Assembly: GCF_002878395.1 (NCBI RefSeq)
Contig: NC_061111.1
Location: 29,431,485 to 29,495,484, forward strand
Reading direction: 5' to 3'
DNA length: 64,000 nucleotides
Source of the DNA: Capsicum annuum
Taxonomy: Eukaryota > Streptophyta > Magnoliopsida > Solanales > Solanaceae
Shown here: piece after piece, positions 47,395-59,552 of the stretch
Numbering within the stretch: position 1 is the stretch's first letter
Layout of the letters: every line of letters begins with the position of its first letter
Made by a program: the position numbers and the translations under genes
The notes under the pieces: generated by a model
Told to the model about the DNA's origin: nothing
The model's database searches: none
The model's input: the letters and a program-made list of their open reading frames with translations, nothing else

Positions 47395-49300
47395 TTGGTT
47401 TTGTGTTTTCTAAGAGATCTTCATTGCTCTTTTAACTCCTTAAGATCTGTAGGTGCCATACGGTATGGCGAAATAGAAATAGGCCGAATATCGAGAAAAA
47501 GGTCATTCCTTAATTCTATCTCTCTATTGGAAGGTACCCCCGGGAGATCATCCGAAAAAATATCTGGAAACTCATTAACAATTTTGACTGACTGAATGGT
47601 TGGAGCCTCAGACATAGTGTATTTGACTCTAACTAGGTCATAGATACAACCCTTGGATATTAGCTTTCTAGCTTTAATATAGGAGATAAGATGACTCTGG
47701 GGAGATACCGAACTCCCTGACCACTCCAAAGCTGGTTCATCAGGAAACTGAAACTTGACCACATGGGTACGACAATCTATAGATGCATAACAAGAATGAA
47801 GTCAATCCATACCCAGAATAAGGTAAAATCCACCATGTCTAACTCTATTAAATCCAAAAGTATGACCCTATGAAGAAAAGTAACAAAAGAATCTCTATAC
47901 ACTTATTTAGCAACAACTGACTCCCCTACTGGTGTAGAAATTAGGAAGGGCTCAGAAATCTTTTTGGGGTTCATTTTAAAATTCACAGATACAAGTGGGG
48001 CCACATAAGAGAGACTTGACCCGGGGTTCAACAATACATAGACATCAAAATAAAAGACATGAAGCATACCGGTAACAACATCAGGAGAGGCCTCCTGTTC
48101 CTAACGAGATGGTAAGGCATAGAATCTGTTCTGGCGCTGGCCGCCAGTGGTGCTGGATGAAGTGCCCTGAGTAAGGGCGGGATGGGTACAAGAGCTAGTG
48201 CACTAGTAGCCTATGCTTGAGGTCGGGCATCTCTGTTCTCCTGTCTAGCATGAGGACAATCTCTAAGTCTATGGCCCTGCTTGCCATAACCAACACAATC
48301 CCTCAGATCTATAAAACACTCACCGAGATGATCCCTACCACATTTAGCACAAGAAGGATAACGGGGCATGTTACCAACACTGTTCTGCGACCTAGACATA
48401 AACGACATGCCCCCTTGCTCCTGCCTACCTCTAGGCATGAGAGCACTAGCTGATGAAGGTGTTGGCATAGATGGAATGTCTCAAAAACTAAGGGTGGTTC
48501 CCTCAATGAAACCTAGGTTGGTTATACTCATGCTGCTTAAATCTAGCCCTCTTGTTACCCCTCACTCGATCTCTCTCCCTAATCTTATCCGCCTTTATCT
48601 GTTGAGCATGCGTCATCAACCTAGCTAGATCCATGTCCCTATACAGTATAGTAGTCCTACACTCTTTTAGCATCAAATCAGAAACACCTATCATAAACTT
48701 GCTCATACTAGCTTGGGTGTCAGAAATCAAATCAGGATCATACTTGGCCAACTAGTTGAACTTCAATTAGTACTCCTTAACAGTCATGGAGCCCTGCCTC
48801 AAGTTCATAAAATCCTTAATCTTCGCTTCCCTCATCTCAAGCTAAAAGAACTTGTCGAAGAATGCATCTTGGAATACCTGCCAAGTCGTAGGAGCGGTAT
48901 TCTCGCCTCTACCCTTCCTCCACGATAAAACCCAGTCATAAGCAATGTCCTTCAGCCTGTAGGATGCCAAATCAACACTTTATTCCTTAGAAATATGCAT
49001 AAGCTGTGTGATATTTCTCACCTTCTCAAGGTACAACTGTGGGTCCCCATCTGCCTTAGACCCATAAAACTCTGGCGGATTCATCTGCATGAAATCATGG
49101 ATTCTAGCCATGGCTGCATCACCTCCCTACTGATTAGCAACTATGGCCTGGTTATTGGCCTAAACATTAATGGTGATTTCTTGGGCTAATGCCTAAAAGG
49201 CCGCTCGAAACTTAGCATGTGACACCGTCTCATTCAAAGATTTAATAGGTGGGGGTTGCTCATCATTGTTTCTGCGGACATTCGCTCTTTGGATAGGCAT
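47395..49300 (-). pseudogene. Gypsy gag and protease remnant of arrangement E
   Basis: The minus-strand start MPIQRANVRRNNDEQPPP at 49300 follows the primer site by about 200 bp. The gag core includes FMQMNPPEFYGSKADGDPQ and KFMIGVSDLMLKECRTTILY. A zinc knuckle region at 48360-48240 reads CAKCGRDHLGECF and CVGYGKQGHRLRDCPHARQ, with the second knuckle Cys replaced by Tyr. A retropepsin-like stretch follows (NPGSSLSYVAPLV near 48030, then LIELDMVDF near 47830), and the frame ends at [14 protein letters not shown] (47430-47470), just where reverse transcriptase should start. There are several stops and frameshifts. After about 47415 the pol homology ends abruptly. Confidence 0.85.
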
Positions 49301-49495
49301 TTTCTAAAAATAAAATAGTACAAATTATTAGATGAGTGGGAGAACTATAGGCATGATAGAATCTGAAAGAAGAAATAACTTTTTCCTAAAATATCTTGTA
49401 GCCTCTTGCTCATAGATGTGGCACGCTACACACCGATTATCAAGACTCTACTCAACGCGGCATATCAGACTCCCTAGGACTCCTTAGAAACCTTA

Positions 49496-49508
49496 GGCTC
49501 TGATACCA
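49496..49508 (-). promoter_or_regulatory. Primer binding site of arrangement E
   Basis: The minus strand reads TGGTATCAGAGCC, the initiator Met-tRNA complement, 4 bp inside the LTR border at 49513. Confidence 0.85.
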
Positions 49509-49512
49509 ATTT

Positions 49513-52253
49513 TGTAACGACTCAAAATCGCCTCTCGAGATGTCACAAGGTTTTTAAGGCTACAAGTAGCCCCAAGCTAACCCTTTGAGCCTGTTTCTAC
49601 TAATAACATTTATTTCAAGATGAAATAATTCAAACACCAGCATAGTCATATCATATAAAAGGAAATACAGAGAAAATGCTCGGTCCAAACGACTAAGCAA
49701 TACCAAAAAACCTCGACACAACCACAATCTGATAACTAGTATGATAAAGCCTCTACTAATCCATGAACTAGAGAGCCATTAGGACAGGTTCCCAACTGGC
49801 TCGAAATGAACTAAAAGTAATAACATAGTCTCTTAAATATTGAAATGTCTGATGATAGGTCCTCGAATCATGAGGATTCACCCTGTAGAAATGTAGATAG
49901 AGGTACTCGAAAGTCACTAACGAGGCTGGTACTGAGCACCTGAACCTATATTATAAGACAATGTAGCACATAGGCATATATATGGATCATCACTTGGGAA
50001 TATACTGAGTATGTGGAGGTACATTCAATAATATAAAACAACATCAATACTCTTTAATCAAATCACGCATGTAATAAGTAATAACTCACATGGCTTGAAT
50101 AAGTATAAAAGGCGAAGCTCATGAATCATGTAAAATGGAACATGTAACATAATCTCGTGAGTCATTATACTTTCAGCTTTGAAATTTGTACTCTTCTCTT
50201 ATTCTCATTACTCAAGGCTAAAGGAAACTTTAAGCAATACTTTCAACTCATGAATGTCTCATGGAGAGTAAAAATTCTTCAATTCTCAAGAACTCATAAC
50301 TCTTTTGAACTCAAATACTTGGAATTCGAAATCATATAACTTTGGAAAATACTTGAAGGCATTCAATTCACGTTAGAAAAATATCTCATTTCAAGCTTTA
50401 GGGAAAAATACTCATATCAAGGGAAAGTATTTTAGTTTTGAAGGAAAATATCTTATCTCAATGGAAAATACTTTAGTATAGGGACTTTCTCTTAACTGAC
50501 ATAAACCATGCGAGCTACATAGAGTCCAACATTTTGTCCTCCTTAGGAAGAGACCACATGTTGGGGAGAGGCGTCATACTCTTGCCAGGGAGTATAACCT
50601 CGGTCCAGCGATCACTAAACAAACTCGGCATTGGGCCCAATATCAACTCGGCCTTAGGCACAATGATAATCATAAACTTGGCCTCAGGCCCAACCTATGG
50701 TGGCACATATTTTTGGGGTAAGAAATCGTAGTAACTTACCCGCTCGGTGATAAATACTTCTCCCTTTAGTTTATCTCACTCATCTCATGAAAATCCACTT
50801 TATAATAATCTCATGGTTCAATAAGAACCCAATAATCAATTCTGTAATCTCATATAGTAGAGTGGATTTCAAAACTCAATGGCCATTAGGTCAAAACATT
50901 TCTCAACAATCTCAGAATACCGAAATCATGGGTGCTTATAGCATAAGAGTTCATAAAATTGCTAATATTAAGTAGGGCTCAATAACCCATAATTCATTCT
51001 CAAGTTAAAACTCATCAAAAGCATAATAGATAGCATATATATTCATAACTCATGTAGAAATATGGAAATTTCAGCAATTTGTCTTAAAATCTCAACATAC
51101 TCATATACTTTAATATCTCAAACATTTTAACTATTAACTTCTCAAGGATTAAAATCATGGAGTATAGACCCAGCGGCAATTTATTAAGAAAACATGTGAA
51201 AATCATGCCATTAGACTCTCAATTCATGGGAAACATCAAATATTGCAATAAATAATAATGGGTGAAAAATCCTAATTCAAATTCATGTAAAATCTCATAG
51301 ATTGCAGAAAAACATAGTTTAAATAAGCCTTTGGGCACAAGGATGAAATGATTACCCTTGTTCAAAACCCCACATACCTTAGATTAAGAAATTACATGAA
51401 CAAGCTTGCTCTAAACTCTTCTTCTTACTCTTGAGAGAAGGTTCTTACAACCCTTGAACTTGGGAAACTCAAATCTCAACTTAATTTGTTGAATCTATGG
51501 TGAGTTCTTGAATTTCTTGGAAAAGGGTTTTAGATTTGCTCTTGAGGGAGAGACCCTAACCTTTGGATGTTTTGGAAGATAATGAAGCTATCAAGTTCAT
51601 TTGGAATATATCTGAGGGTTAAAAGAGAAAAGACCCAAAAGCTCCTTGTGAAAATGAGTTAAAAACACTGAACCGGGGCTGCGACGGTTGGAGCGACTGT
51701 CCATCGCAAGTTAGACGGTCTGTCGGGTCGTCCATCGTTCGTTGGCCAGAAATGGAACACGCTGCCTTGATGCAACGGTCCATCGCGATGGTCCATCGTA
51801 AGTCTGATGGTTCGTCGGATCATTCATCGCACGATGGTCAGGGTGAGGCCATACTGACTCAGCACGACGATCACAGCGATGGTCCGTAGCCAACCCGATG
51901 GTCCGTTGTCTTAACTGTTACACTTGATCTAGAAAAGGGAGTTAATTCCTTGGTTGCAATGGTCTGTCACAGAATTGACGGTCCATCGATCGTCCATCGC
52001 ACCTGGGCGGTTCTGACAACTCTCGGTAAAATGGCCATAACTTCTCACCCCGATACCATATTTGGATAAAATTGGTATCGTTGGAAAGCTAATTCAATTC
52101 TCTACATGACAAAAAAGTCAAATTTAAGAAAATTCTATATGGTCTAAATACAATCACTTGGAAAGTCTCTTCTCAATTTTTTAGAGTCGAAATTACACTT
52201 TACTTGACACGCTCTAAGGCCTAAACTATAAGGGAACACTGTGGGGTCTTATA
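49513..52253 (-). repeat. LTR-E', 5' LTR of arrangement E
   Basis: Plus view begins TGTAACGACTCAAAATCGCC and ends GTGGGGTCTTATA (terminal TACA mutated). It carries a different GC-rich cassette from LTR-E: CCATCGCGATGGTCCATCG and related words at 51680-51990. ORFs inside, such as 51711-51893 minus, come from this cassette. Confidence 0.85.
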
Positions 52254-52254
52254 G

Positions 52255-52323
52255 TTTGCTCAGGACTACTTGTAGTTTGGATCACCATATGGTATTCTGG
52301 GAATCAAATTTTAAGGTGTTACA
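52255..52323 (+). repeat. 3' end fragment of LTR-D
   Basis: GGTATTCTGGGAATCAAATT and GGTGTTACA match the last bases of the LTR at 57329-59347 (GGCATTTCAGGAATCAAATT, GGTATTACA). Only about 70 bp remains; the rest was lost at the junction with arrangement E. Confidence 0.8.
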
Positions 52324-52327
52324 AACT

Positions 52328-52339
52328 TGGTATCAGAGC
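52328..52339 (+). promoter_or_regulatory. Primer binding site, D interior 1
   Basis: TGGTATCAGAGC lies 4 bp after the LTR end, the Met-tRNA primer site for minus-strand DNA synthesis. Confidence 0.88.
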
Positions 52340-52526
52340 CTAAGATTTTGAGTTTTAGGGACTCAGACAAGCCACGTTACGTAGAGTCTTGACCATCAGT
52401 GTGAAGTATGCCACATCTATGAGTAAGAGGCTATGAAGCATTTTAGGAAATCATCTCTTCTTTCATGATCTATCATGCATTCAGTATCTTTATATGCTTC
52501 TAACTCATGCTTTCACGTGATAGAAA

Positions 52527-55500
52527 ATGCCTCGTCATCGAGCTAAAGCATGCAGAAATGATAACCAACCACCTCAGCCTACAAATCCTTTGAATGAGAA
52601 TGTGTTACATGCAGAGTTTTGGGCTACCTTTCAGGCGCTAACCAAAGTTGTGACAACTAATATTCAGGTAAACCGTTACCTGCAGTCCTACCTGAGTAAG
52701 ATAGCGACCTAACCACATCAAGAATTTGAGATTTTATAAGAACGAACTCGCCAGAATTCTTTGGGTCAAAAGAAAGTGAGGACCCACAGCTTTATCTAGA
52801 TGAGATAAATAAGATCACCCAAATTATACATATTTCTGAAGTGGAGAGTGTAGAATTGGCATCCTATAGGCTGAAGGATATTGTATGTGATTGGGTAGTG
52901 GTATGGACGAAAAGTAGAGGGGAGAATACAGATCCCATGACTTGGCAGATGTTTTAGTATGTGTTCTTAGATAAGTTCTTCCTATGTGAAATGAGGAAGG
53001 CTAAGATAGAAGAGTTCATGAACCTGAGGTAGGGTGCAACGACTGTGAAGGAGTATTGCCTCAAGTTCAACAAGTTTTCTAAATATGCCCATGATCAGAT
53101 GGTTGATCGTAGGTCAAGCATGAGTAAGTTTGTGACCGGTGTGTCTGGGTTGGTAGTTAATGAGTGTAGGACTTCTATGCTTATTAGAGACATAGATCTT
53201 ACTAGGTTGATGATGCATGCTCAGTAGATTAAGGCAGAGAAATTGAAGGAAAGAGAGAGGGTAAATAAGAAGGTTAGAACAGGGCAGTTTGATTATGGTC
53301 AGAATAGGTTTGGAGGAGGAACTAGTTTGCAGTTTCAGAATCGATCATCTATGCCCACACTTTCTTCATCCAGTGCTCCTACACCCAGAAACAGGCAAGA
53401 AAAGTGGGGTAAGTCTTCCATGTCGAGATCTCAGAATAGTATGAGTGGTAGGCCCAATTATCCTTAGTGTGCCAGGTATGGAAAAAATCATCCTGGTGAG
53501 TGTTTATCTGGACAAAAGTATTGTTTTGGTTGTGGTAAGCTGGGTTATGGTATTAGAGATTGTCCGCACACTAAGAAAGGAAATAGATATGTTTATCCTG
53601 AGACTCAGGCTAATAGTGCACCAGCTCCTCTAGATCGCCCAGCCCCTCCCTAGGATGCAACATCCAGTACTGGTGGCGGTTAATTCTAAAATTAGTTCTA
53701 TGCTTTACTATCCTGCCAGGAGCAAAAAGATTCACCAGATGTTGTTATTGGTATTCTTCGTGTCTTTCATCTTGATGTTTGTGTGTTCTTAGACCTTGGG
53801 ATGAGTTTCTCTTATGTGACCCCATTAGTTGCTATAAATTTTGAGATAAGTTCTGAAAATATCCCTGAGCCCTTTTTGGTTTCTACCCCAGTAGGTGAGT
53901 CTGTTATTGCTAAACAGATCTGCAAAAAGTGTCCTATGACTGCCCTTCATAAGGTCATGTTATCAAACCTAATAGAGTTAGATATGGTTGATTTTGATCT
54001 TATCCTTGGTATGGATTGGCTTCATTCCTATTATGCATCTATAGATTGTCGCACCCATGTGGTAAAGTTTTAGTTCCCAAATGAGCCAGTCTTTGAGTGG
54101 TTAGGTTATTTTTTGTCTCCCAAGAGTCATTTCATATCTTATCTTAATGCCAGAAAGTTGATATCCACAGGTTGTATTTACCATCTAGTTCGATTCAAAG
54201 ACACAAAGTCTGAGATTTCAAAAATTCAGTTAGTCAGTGTAGTTAATGAGTTTCCTAATGTTTTTACAGAAGATCGCCTAAGTGTACCTCCAGATAGGGA
54301 AATAAAATTTAGTATTGACCTTCTCCCAGATACTCAGCCTATTTATATCCCTTTTTATTGTATGGATCCCACCAAGCTTTAGGAATTCAAAGAGAAACTC
54401 AAAGATCTTTTAGATAAAGGTTTTATATGGCTCAGTGTTTCTCGATAGGCCACTCTCGTCCTATTCGTGTGAAAGAAAGATAGTTTTTTGCAAATGTTCA
54501 TTGACTATCATCAGCTGAATAAGGTCACAGTCAAGAACAAATACCCTCTTCCTAGAATTGATGACTTTTTTAATCAATTACAAGGTGCAAGTTATATCTC
54601 AAAGATAGACCTTAGATCCGGCTATCATCAACTTAAGGTAAGGGAATGTGATATTCCAAAGACATCTTTTAGGACCTGTTATGATCATTTTGAGTTTCTA
54701 GTCATGTCTTTCGAGCAAACCAATGCCCCAGCAGCTTTCATGGACCTCATGAATCAAGTGTTCAAATAGTATCTCGACATGTTTGTCATAGTATTCATAG
54801 ATGATATCCTTGTGTACTCCCGTAGTAAGGATGACTATGTAGACCATCTTAGAATTACCTTTCAAGCTCTTAGGGATCATTAATTATTTTTCAAATTCAG
54901 CAAGTATAAATTTTGTCTAAGATTAGTAGCCTTTCTCGGTCATATTGTTTCTGCCGATGGTATTAGAGCTGATCCCCAAAAGATAGAAGTCGTAATAAAT
55001 TATCCTAGACCTATCTCTCTGTCAGACATTAAAAGTTTCTTGGGTCTAGCTGGTTATTACCACTATTTTGTTAAAGGTTTCTCATCTATTTCATCTCCTA
55101 TGTCTAGATTGACCCAAAAGAAAGTTAAGTTTTAGTGGTCAGATTCCTGCAAAAAGAGTTTTCAGGAGTTTAAGACTCGACTCACTTCAGCTCAGTCTTA
55201 GTGTTACCTGATGGTATAGATGGTTTTGTTGTTTATTATGATTTCTCCAGAGTTGGTTTGGGTTATGTGTTGATGCAGAGAGGTAAGGTCATAGCCTATG
55301 CCTCTAGACAACTTAAGCCTCATGAAACGAATTACCCAACCCATGATCTTGAGTTAGCTGCGGTGGTGTTTGCTTTAAAAATCTAGAGACACTATCTGTG
55401 TGGTGTGCGTGTTGATATGTCCATAGATCATAAAAGTCTACAGTATGTATTTACTGAGAGGGGTTGAATTTGCATCAGAAAAAGTGGTTATAATTGTTGA

Positions 55501-57120
55501 AAAAATATGACATAAGTGTGTTGTATCATTCGGGCAAGGCCAATGTAGTGGCAGACGCCCTTAGTAGATTTTCTATGGGCTATGTTGCTCATATGGAGAA
55601 TGCTAAGAAAGAGTTAGCTTAAGAAGTTCATCATTTGGCTAGATTGGGTATCAGGTTGGTTTACTCAGCAGAAGGAAATGTTTGGGTTCAAAGTAGTTTT
55701 GAATCTTCCCTAGTTTTGGAAGTAAAAGAGAAGCAAGATATGGATTCTAGTTTGGTCAAACTGAAGAAGCCAGTTAAAGACAAAAAGGTAGAGGCTATCT
55801 CTCAAGGGAGAGATGGCATGTTGAGATATCAGGGTAGATTGTGTGGGCCTTGTGCTGATGATTTGAGATAGTGAATCATGGCAGAAGCATATGGTGAGCG
55901 TTATTCCATTCATCCAGGTTCTACTAGGATACACCACGATTTATGAGAAATCTATTGGTGGTGTGGTATGAAGAAAGATATAGCGGAGTTCGTAGCTAAG
56001 TGTGCAATTTATCAATAGGTTAAGGTAGAGATCCAAAGACCTGATGGTATATTTCAAGAGTTTGGTATTCCCATTCGCGTTGTCGTCATGATTCAATTTG
56101 GGTTATCATAGACAGATTGACTAAGTTAGCACATTTCTTGCCAGTTCACACATCTTCTACAGCTTAGGATTATGCTAAGTTGTATATCCGAGAGTTAGTC
56201 AGATGACTTGAAGTTCCCTTGTCTATCATTTCAGATAGGGGTACTTAATTTACGTCCCAGTTTTAGAGAGCATTTCAGAAGGGTCTTGGTACCCAAGTTC
56301 ATCTTTGTTTAGCTTTTCACCCTCAAACAGATGGTCAAGCAGAGAGGACCATCCAAATTCTAGAAGATATTTGAGAGCATGTGCTCTTGATTTTAAAGGT
56401 CGTTGGGATAAGCATTTGTCGTTGATTGAGTTTGCTTATAATAACAGTTACCATTCTAGCATTCAGATTGCCCTGTTTGAGTCTTTTTATGGGAGGATAT
56501 ATAGGTCGCCCATAGGTTTGTTTGAAGTGGGTGAGGCCATTTTGCTTGGCCCCGATACAGTGTTTGAAGCTAAGGAAAAAGTTAAGTTGATTAGAGAAAA
56601 ATTAAAAACAACCTAGAGTCTTCAGAAATCCTATGTGGATGTGAGAAGGGACCTCGATTTTGAGATTGGTGATTTAATGTATCTGAAGATTTCACCCATA
56701 AAAGGGGTGAAGAGATTTGGCAAAAGGGGGAAGCTTAGTCCCCAATATGTTGGCCCTTTCAGAATTATGAGTTATGTTAGGAAAGTAGCTTATGAGCTTG
56801 ATTTGCCTGTAGACTTGTCAGCCGTTCATCCTATATTCCACGTCTCTATGCTTAAGAAGTGCATTGGTAACTCTACCGTAGTAATTCTTTTAGAAAGCTC
56901 AGATATTCAGAACAGTCTTTTATACGAAGAGATTCCAGTTGAGATTTTAGATCATTAGATCCGTAGATTGAGGAACAAAGAAGTTTCCTTGGTTAAAGTT
57001 CTTTGGCGGAACCAGCTTATTGAGGGCGCTACTTGGGAAGCAGAAGTAGATATGTTAGCCAAGTACCCTCACCTTTTCTCCGCAAACTCAAATTTAGCTG
57101 AAGGTAATTCTCTTCCTTGA
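52527..57120 (+). pseudogene. Chromovirus (Tekay-like) gag-pol, interior 1, degenerate
   Basis: Domain order is Ty3/gypsy: gag from the ATG at 52527 (MPRHRAKACRND), zinc knuckle CFGCGKLGYGIRDC at 53521-53565 with Tyr in place of His, and protease near 53790 with DLGMSFS where a DSG/DTG-type site is expected. Reverse transcriptase spans about 54488-54900, with catalytic [12 protein letters not shown] near 54790. RNase H includes [20 protein letters not shown] (55249-55310). The integrase zinc region has HPGSTRIHH and a KCAIYQ in which the second Cys is Tyr. The integrase core lacks the MDFVTGLP segment with the first catalytic Asp through a deletion near 56066. A YVGPFRI module is at 56738-56760 and a C-terminal chromodomain-like RRLRNKEVSLVKVLWRNQ at 56963-57015 ends in KYPHLF. 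Many stops are TAG where the sister copy has CAG. Not functional. Confidence 0.92.
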
Positions 57121-57312
57121 TTCAGTTATTTTTTGATCATATGTTCAGATATATCGTTGTTCTCATGTAAGTTCATGCACTCACAGAATTACTCAAAAGC
57201 TCAAAATAATTTAGACTCAGTTGTTCAATCTATTTCAGTTGTGCATGATAGCTTATAACCTTAGATTCCTCAGCACTCTCCACTTATCTAGCTACATTCG
57301 AGGATGAATGTT

Positions 57313-57326
57313 CCCAAGGGGGAGAT
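57313..57326 (+). promoter_or_regulatory. Polypurine tract before LTR-D
   Basis: CCAAGGGGGAGATA immediately precedes the LTR start, as needed to prime plus-strand DNA. Confidence 0.8.
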
Positions 57327-57328
57327 AT

Positions 57329-59347
57329 TGTAATACCCCGTACATTTTCTAGCTAAAAATCTGTCCCTAGAATGTTAAGGGATAGCTTCCAAAATGAATA
57401 ATAATTATTTTGTGTAGAATTTTCTAGATTTAGAACTCCCATTGTGTGGAAAATTTGATAAGCTTTCCAATAATAAAAGATTTGGCTAAATCCGATGCCC
57501 GAGTGAGAAGTTGGGGCTATTTTAAGCTTCAATCCTAAAATACCATGATTTGGGTCCTTAGCGCATCGCGGAGACGGTTTAAATGACAATTATCAAATTC
57601 CAATATGACTCTGCAATATTGGCACATCGCGGAGAGGTCAAAATTCCCATTCGTTAAGATCCAGTGGAAATTCGTGATTTCCCTTCGTTGCGGAGAAGCC
57701 TTTTTTCCCGTTTTTCCATTTTCAGTGGCTCACCACGATGGTGGCGCATCGCGGTGATGGCCCAAATGGCAATCTAGCAGAGCATTTCAATAGCTCTACA
57801 TTGCGGTGTCTTTTCAGGTCCCAGTTGACAGTTTTCAGTAGGCCACCGCGATTATTGCGCATCACGCCGTAGGCCAAATTTGGGAATTTTCCCAGTTCCG
57901 AGTAAAAATTTAAAAGGGTCTCCTTGGTCTTTTCACCAGCCCTAAGTCATGAATAAAAGATGATTTAACCCATCCTAAGCATATTACATTCACTTTTCAC
58001 CAAAATACTCTCAAAGAAAACCCGAGCTCATCAAACTTTCTTCCCAAGAAATCCAAATTCCTCCATTAATTCTCCAAGAAAATTCAAGATTTAGTATTCC
58101 CAATAAAAGAACTAGAAGAATTTATCTCCAAAGCATCAACAGGAATCCAAGATTCAAGTTTTTCATCAAAGATCATCAATTAAGGTATGTGGGGTTCTTC
58201 AACACGGAGAAACCTTTCATCCTTGTGCCCAAAATTTATTTTAATTACAAATTTACTGAATTTTATGTGATTTCCCATGAAATTGAAGTGAAGGTTTATA
58301 CCCATCATTGTTATTTACAAGCTTATGATGTTTCCAATGATTTAGAAGTTGAATCACTTGATTATGTTCATATTTTCATACATAATGCAGAAATTTCCAG
58401 ATTTTGAATTAATTTCTCAATGTTTACATTATCAAGCATGAGCAATTTGATGTTTTAACATGAGATTTATGCATGGGGTTTTATCCCAAGATTGAATAGT
58501 ATTACTTCATGAAAGATGATGTTTTAAATATCTTATGAGTAGATTATTTCCACTTTTCAAAAAAAGCTTTGATCTTTTGATCATCGATTTTGCTAGGGAA
58601 TTTACTTGACATAATTTAGATCAGTTGTATTTACAGATTTACTCAAATAAAAGCATTTTTGATTTCATAATGAACCATTATACTAGTTTAAAGAAAGAAT
58701 ACATATTTTAAGACTAAGTGTAATGGCTCACAAGATTTATATTTTGTACTTTACTATTCATGATTTATGATCTTCAGATTTCAGATTACTCATGCCTATG
58801 TGAGTCATTTACATTTAGCATGCATGATTTTATAAATTTTTATGATATTGCTTACTTATTGCATTTACCCTTATATACTCAGTACATCATCAAATTACTG
58901 ATCCACATATATGTCTATGTGCTACATTATCTCATAATGTAGGTTCAGGTGCTCAGTCTCAGCAGCATGAGTGATTTTTGAGCATCTCATCTAAATCCCT
59001 GTAATTGGTGAGTCCTCATAGTTCGGGGACTTAGATATTCATAGTTTCAATTACTAGTAGATGCTTTATTATTCATTTCAGACAGTTTGAGTCAGATAGG
59101 GTCTATCCCAATGACTCTCTAGATTAAGTCAATAGAGGCTTGTCGGACTACTAGATTCAGTTTTAGATTTCAGTTACAGAATTTATATTTTAAGTATTTT
59201 CTTATTTAGATAGTTTTCCGTACTTGTTATGATTTTTCATTTATAGTTTCCCTATTTTGAGACTCTGATTTAGAAAAAGGTAGCTAGGTCTACTTGTGAT
59301 TTGGAGCACCGTGTGGCATTTCAGGAATCAAATTTTGGGGTATTACA
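57329..59347 (+). repeat. LTR-D, complete, 2.0 kb
   Basis: TGTAATACCCCGTACATTTT at the start and TTTGGGGTATTACA at the end give TG...CA borders. A polypurine tract lies before it and a primer site after it, so it serves as 3' LTR for interior 1 and 5' LTR for interior 2. A cassette of GCGCATCGCGGAG-like repeats occupies 57560-57880, upstream of the likely transcript start. ORFs at 58189-58407 and 58760-58942 have no protein features. Confidence 0.9.
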
Positions 59348-59351
59348 AACT

Positions 59352-59363
59352 TGGTATCAGAGC
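59352..59363 (+). promoter_or_regulatory. Primer binding site, D interior 2
   Basis: TGGTATCAGAGC lies 4 bp after LTR-D, identical to the site at 52328. Confidence 0.9.
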
Positions 59364-59552
59364 CTAAGGTTTAGAGAGTCCTAGGGAGTCGGACAAACCA
59401 CGTTATGCAGAGTCTTGATCATCGGTGTGAAGCGCTCCACATCTATGAGCAAGAGGCAATGGAGCATTTTAGGAAATTATCTCTTCTTTCATGATCTATT
59501 GTGCAGTCAGTCTCTCTATCTGCTTCTAACTCATGCTTTTATGTGACAGAAA

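Larger units (their letters stand above)
40797..52253 (-). mobile_element. Minus-strand gypsy arrangement E (LTR, gag-protease, non-coding, LTR)
   Basis: In minus order: LTR 52253-49513, Met-tRNA primer site (complement of GGCTCTGATACCA, 49496-49508), gag-protease remnant 49300-47395, about 3.9 kb non-coding DNA, polypurine tract (complement of TATCTCCCCCTTGGG, 43465-43480) and LTR 43463-40797. The order is that of a complete element of 11.5 kb, but reverse transcriptase, RNase H and integrase are missing and the LTRs are strongly diverged. It is non-autonomous now and may be a mosaic of two related copies. No target duplication could be confirmed. Confidence 0.7.

Noticed and set aside
48217..48928. 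Plus-strand ORFs opposite gag
   Set aside because: Antisense shadows of the minus-strand gag remnant.
54698..54880. Minus-strand ORF opposite reverse transcriptase, and similar ones at 55710-55937 and 62856-63083
   Set aside because: Antisense shadows of pol; no independent features.
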